Shown in pieces: positions 13,908 through 15,296 of a stretch of DNA of 15,296 nt. Numbering within the stretch: position 1 is the first letter of the stretch; each line of letters begins with the position of its first letter. A program made the translations under genes and the position numbers. This DNA is from Peptococcaceae bacterium (lineage in GTDB: Bacteria; Bacillota; DSM-12270; Thermacetogeniales; Thermacetogeniaceae): contig PLQY01000107.1 in the NCBI GenBank assembly GCA_003160265.1, positions 5,269 through 20,564 on the forward strand, read 5' to 3'. The notes under the pieces are model-generated. The model made no database searches. It was not told the origin of the DNA and saw nothing but the letters and a program-made list of their open reading frames with translations.

Positions 13908-15173
13908 CTATGCATCCCCTGATGCCGCACTGCTCCCGGCGATGTAGCCGGAGGACCATGCCCACTGGAGGTTATAGCCGCCACAGGCCCCGTCGATATC
14001 CAGCACCTCACCGCACAGATACAGCCCCGGCGCCAGCCTGGACTCCATGGTGCGGGGTTCGACCTCGGCGGTGGACACGCCCCCTGCGGTCACCTGGGCG
14101 CTCTGCCAGGACATCGTTCCCCGGACCGGCAACTTCCAGTCGGTCAGGATGCCGGCAATCTTCTCCCGTTCTCCTCCAGGCAGGTTGGCCACCCGGCAGC
14201 GCGGGTCGGCAACTCCGGCCTCTCTGAGCAGCACCGGGATCAGCCGTTTGGAGATCAGACCTACCAGGCTGATCTCCAGAGTTTTTCTGGGCATATTCTG
14301 AAAGCGCTCGCTGAGCAGCCGGTTCATATCGTCGGGGGTCCTGGCGTCAAACACCACCAGCCTCAGCCAGGGTCGCTCCCCTGCCTGGAGCAACTCCCCC
14401 GCCTTCCTGCTGATCTGCAGAATCGGCGGGCCGGATACCCCGTAGGATGTAAAGAGGATCTCACCCCGCTCCCCGGCAACCATCCTGAAACCGCCCTGGC
14501 TCTGCTCACGGAGGATCTCCGCCGTCCCGGTGAACTTCAGGCCCTCCACCTGCTTGAAGAAGTCGCCTTCCAACTTCAACTGCACCAGGGCGGGAAAGGG
14601 ATCGACGACAGTATGTCCCAACTGCCTGGCCAGATCAAAACCGCTGCCGTCGGAACCTGTGGCAGGCATGGCCTTGCCGCCGGCAGCCAGGATCACCCGG
14701 TCGCCGCTAACAGTGGAGCCGTCATCCAACTGTAGGCGAAATACGCCAGTGCCACGCCGGATCTCCCGGACCCGGGCATCGCACCGGACGGCCACCCCCA
14801 GGTCCTCCATCTCGTAGCGGAGCACGTCCAGAACACTGGATGCCTGATCAGACATGGGGAAGACCTTGCCGCAGTCCTCCACCTTGTGGTCGATCCCCAG
14901 TTGCCGGAAAAAGGCGATCGTCTCCGCCACCCCGAACTGGGACAGAGCGCTGTAGACAAACTTGGGGTTGGTGCCTTGGTAGTGGCGCACATCGGCGTAG
15001 AGATTGGTAAAATTGCAGCGCCCGTTGCCGGTTGCCAGAAGCTTCTTCCCGATACGCGGGTTCCGCTCCAGCAGCGTGACCTCAGCCCCGCTCCGCCTGG
15101 CGGCGATGGCGGCGATCATGCCCGAGGCCCCGCCGCCAATGATGATTACCTGTTGCCCGCTCTCCTGCTGCAT
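13908..15173 (-). CDS. BaiN/HI0933-family (COG2081) NAD(P)/FAD-dependent oxidoreductase
   Basis: From the ATG at 15173 the product is 421 aa, close to the 400-420 of this family. An in-frame GTG at 15245 would add 24 residues with no family resemblance and without a convincing ribosome binding site; the ATG has only a weak AAGG nearby, so the start is not certain. The FAD motif VIIIGGGASGMIAAIAARRSGAEVTLLERN starts at about residue 10. It is followed by the family hallmark RIGKKLLATGNGRCNFTN (about 40-57), ILAAGGKAMPATGSDGSGFDLARQLGH, and the C-terminal GLYLCGEVLDIDGACGGYNLQWAWSSGYIAGSSAA, which completes the flavin site. Related proteins have been named BaiN (linked to bile-acid conversion in gut Clostridia) or aminoacetone oxidase-like, but most members are of unknown function, so I assign only the family. 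The region upstream contains a 12-bp palindrome and a copy of the 25-bp repeat. Confidence 0.92.
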   Translation of the reverse strand: MQQESGQQVIIIGGGASGMIAAIAARRSGAEVTLLERNPRIGKKLLATGNGRCNFTNLYADVRHYQGTNPKFVYSALSQFGVAETIAFFRQLGIDHKVEDCGKVFPMSDQASSVLDVLRYEMEDLGVAVRCDARVREIRRGTGVFRLQLDDGSTVSGDRVILAAGGKAMPATGSDGSGFDLARQLGHTVVDPFPALVQLKLEGDFFKQVEGLKFTGTAEILREQSQGGFRMVAGERGEILFTSYGVSGPPILQISRKAGELLQAGERPWLRLVVFDARTPDDMNRLLSERFQNMPRKTLEISLVGLISKRLIPVLLREAGVADPRCRVANLPGGEREKIAGILTDWKLPVRGTMSWQSAQVTAGGVSTAEVEPRTMESRLAPGLYLCGEVLDIDGACGGYNLQWAWSSGYIAGSSAASGDA

Positions 15174-15188
15174 CCTTGTCACCCGTGT

Positions 15189-15200
15189 ATCATGCATGAT
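15189..15200. repeat. Perfect 12-bp palindrome upstream of the COG2081 gene
   Basis: ATCATGCATGAT is fully self-complementary and lies 16 nt upstream of the chosen ATG at 15173. It could be a repressor site. It falls inside the coding region if the GTG at 15245 is the true start. Confidence 0.35.
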
Positions 15201-15242
15201 CGTGCCGTTCTTATGGTACCCAGCAATCTGATAATAGTTGCC

Positions 15243-15267
15243 CACAGATGACTACCCGCTCTAATGC
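15243..15267 (-). repeat. 25-bp imperfect repeat, copy 2
   Basis: On the minus strand it reads GCATTAGAGCGGGTAG, then T, CATC, T, GTG, matching copy 1 at 4342-4366 at 23 of 25 positions. It lies 70 nt upstream of the ATG of the COG2081 gene, in the same orientation relative to that gene as copy 1 has to the NlpC/P60 gene. It is next to the GC palindrome CCCGCGGG. Confidence 0.6.
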
Positions 15268-15296
15268 CCCCGCGGGAGTACATCCGAAGCGGTGGG

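Overview
The window looks like a chromosomal segment from a GC-rich, low-divergence-from-Clostridia member of the Firmicutes (Peptococcaceae or Thermoanaerobacterales-like). This rests on a tRNA-Phe T-box leader in front of pheS, the pheS-pheT-zapA-polX order, a long-form U32 peptidase-type protein, a clostridial NIF3-like protein, a split transketolase, and frequent GTG/TTG starts behind strong AGGAGG-like ribosome binding sites. Taxonomy is inferred from gene content only.

Almost everything is on the minus strand. Reading in that direction from the right edge there are two adjacent but unrelated flavoproteins: a BaiN/HI0933-type (COG2081) protein and a COG2509-type FAD-dependent dehydrogenase. 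A 0.7 kb non-coding stretch follows. It holds a complete Phe T-box (UUC specifier, antiterminator box, terminator with T-run) and a solitary TATAAT-containing promoter candidate with short repeats. Next come pheS and pheT (phenylalanyl-tRNA synthetase), zapA (FtsZ-ring protein) and polX (family X DNA polymerase with PHP exonuclease).

Between polX and the last two minus-strand genes lies a block that is visibly lower in GC and has its own signals. It holds a divergent pair: a secreted coiled-coil NlpC/P60 peptidoglycan hydrolase on the plus strand (the only plus-strand gene), and a two-gene split transketolase on the minus strand with a plausible sigma-A promoter and a rho-independent terminator. 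The left end holds a NIF3-like metal protein with its own TATAAT promoter candidate, overlapped by a U32-family protein (probable RNA-hydroxylation type) cut by the window edge.

The core genes serve translation (PheST, probably U32), division (ZapA) and DNA repair (PolX). The central block adds carbon metabolism and cell-wall remodelling. I found no CRISPR array, tRNA, rRNA, intact insertion sequence or phage gene. The least explained element is a 25-bp imperfect repeat in two intergenic regions about 11 kb apart. Nothing here amounts to a clearly new biological system.
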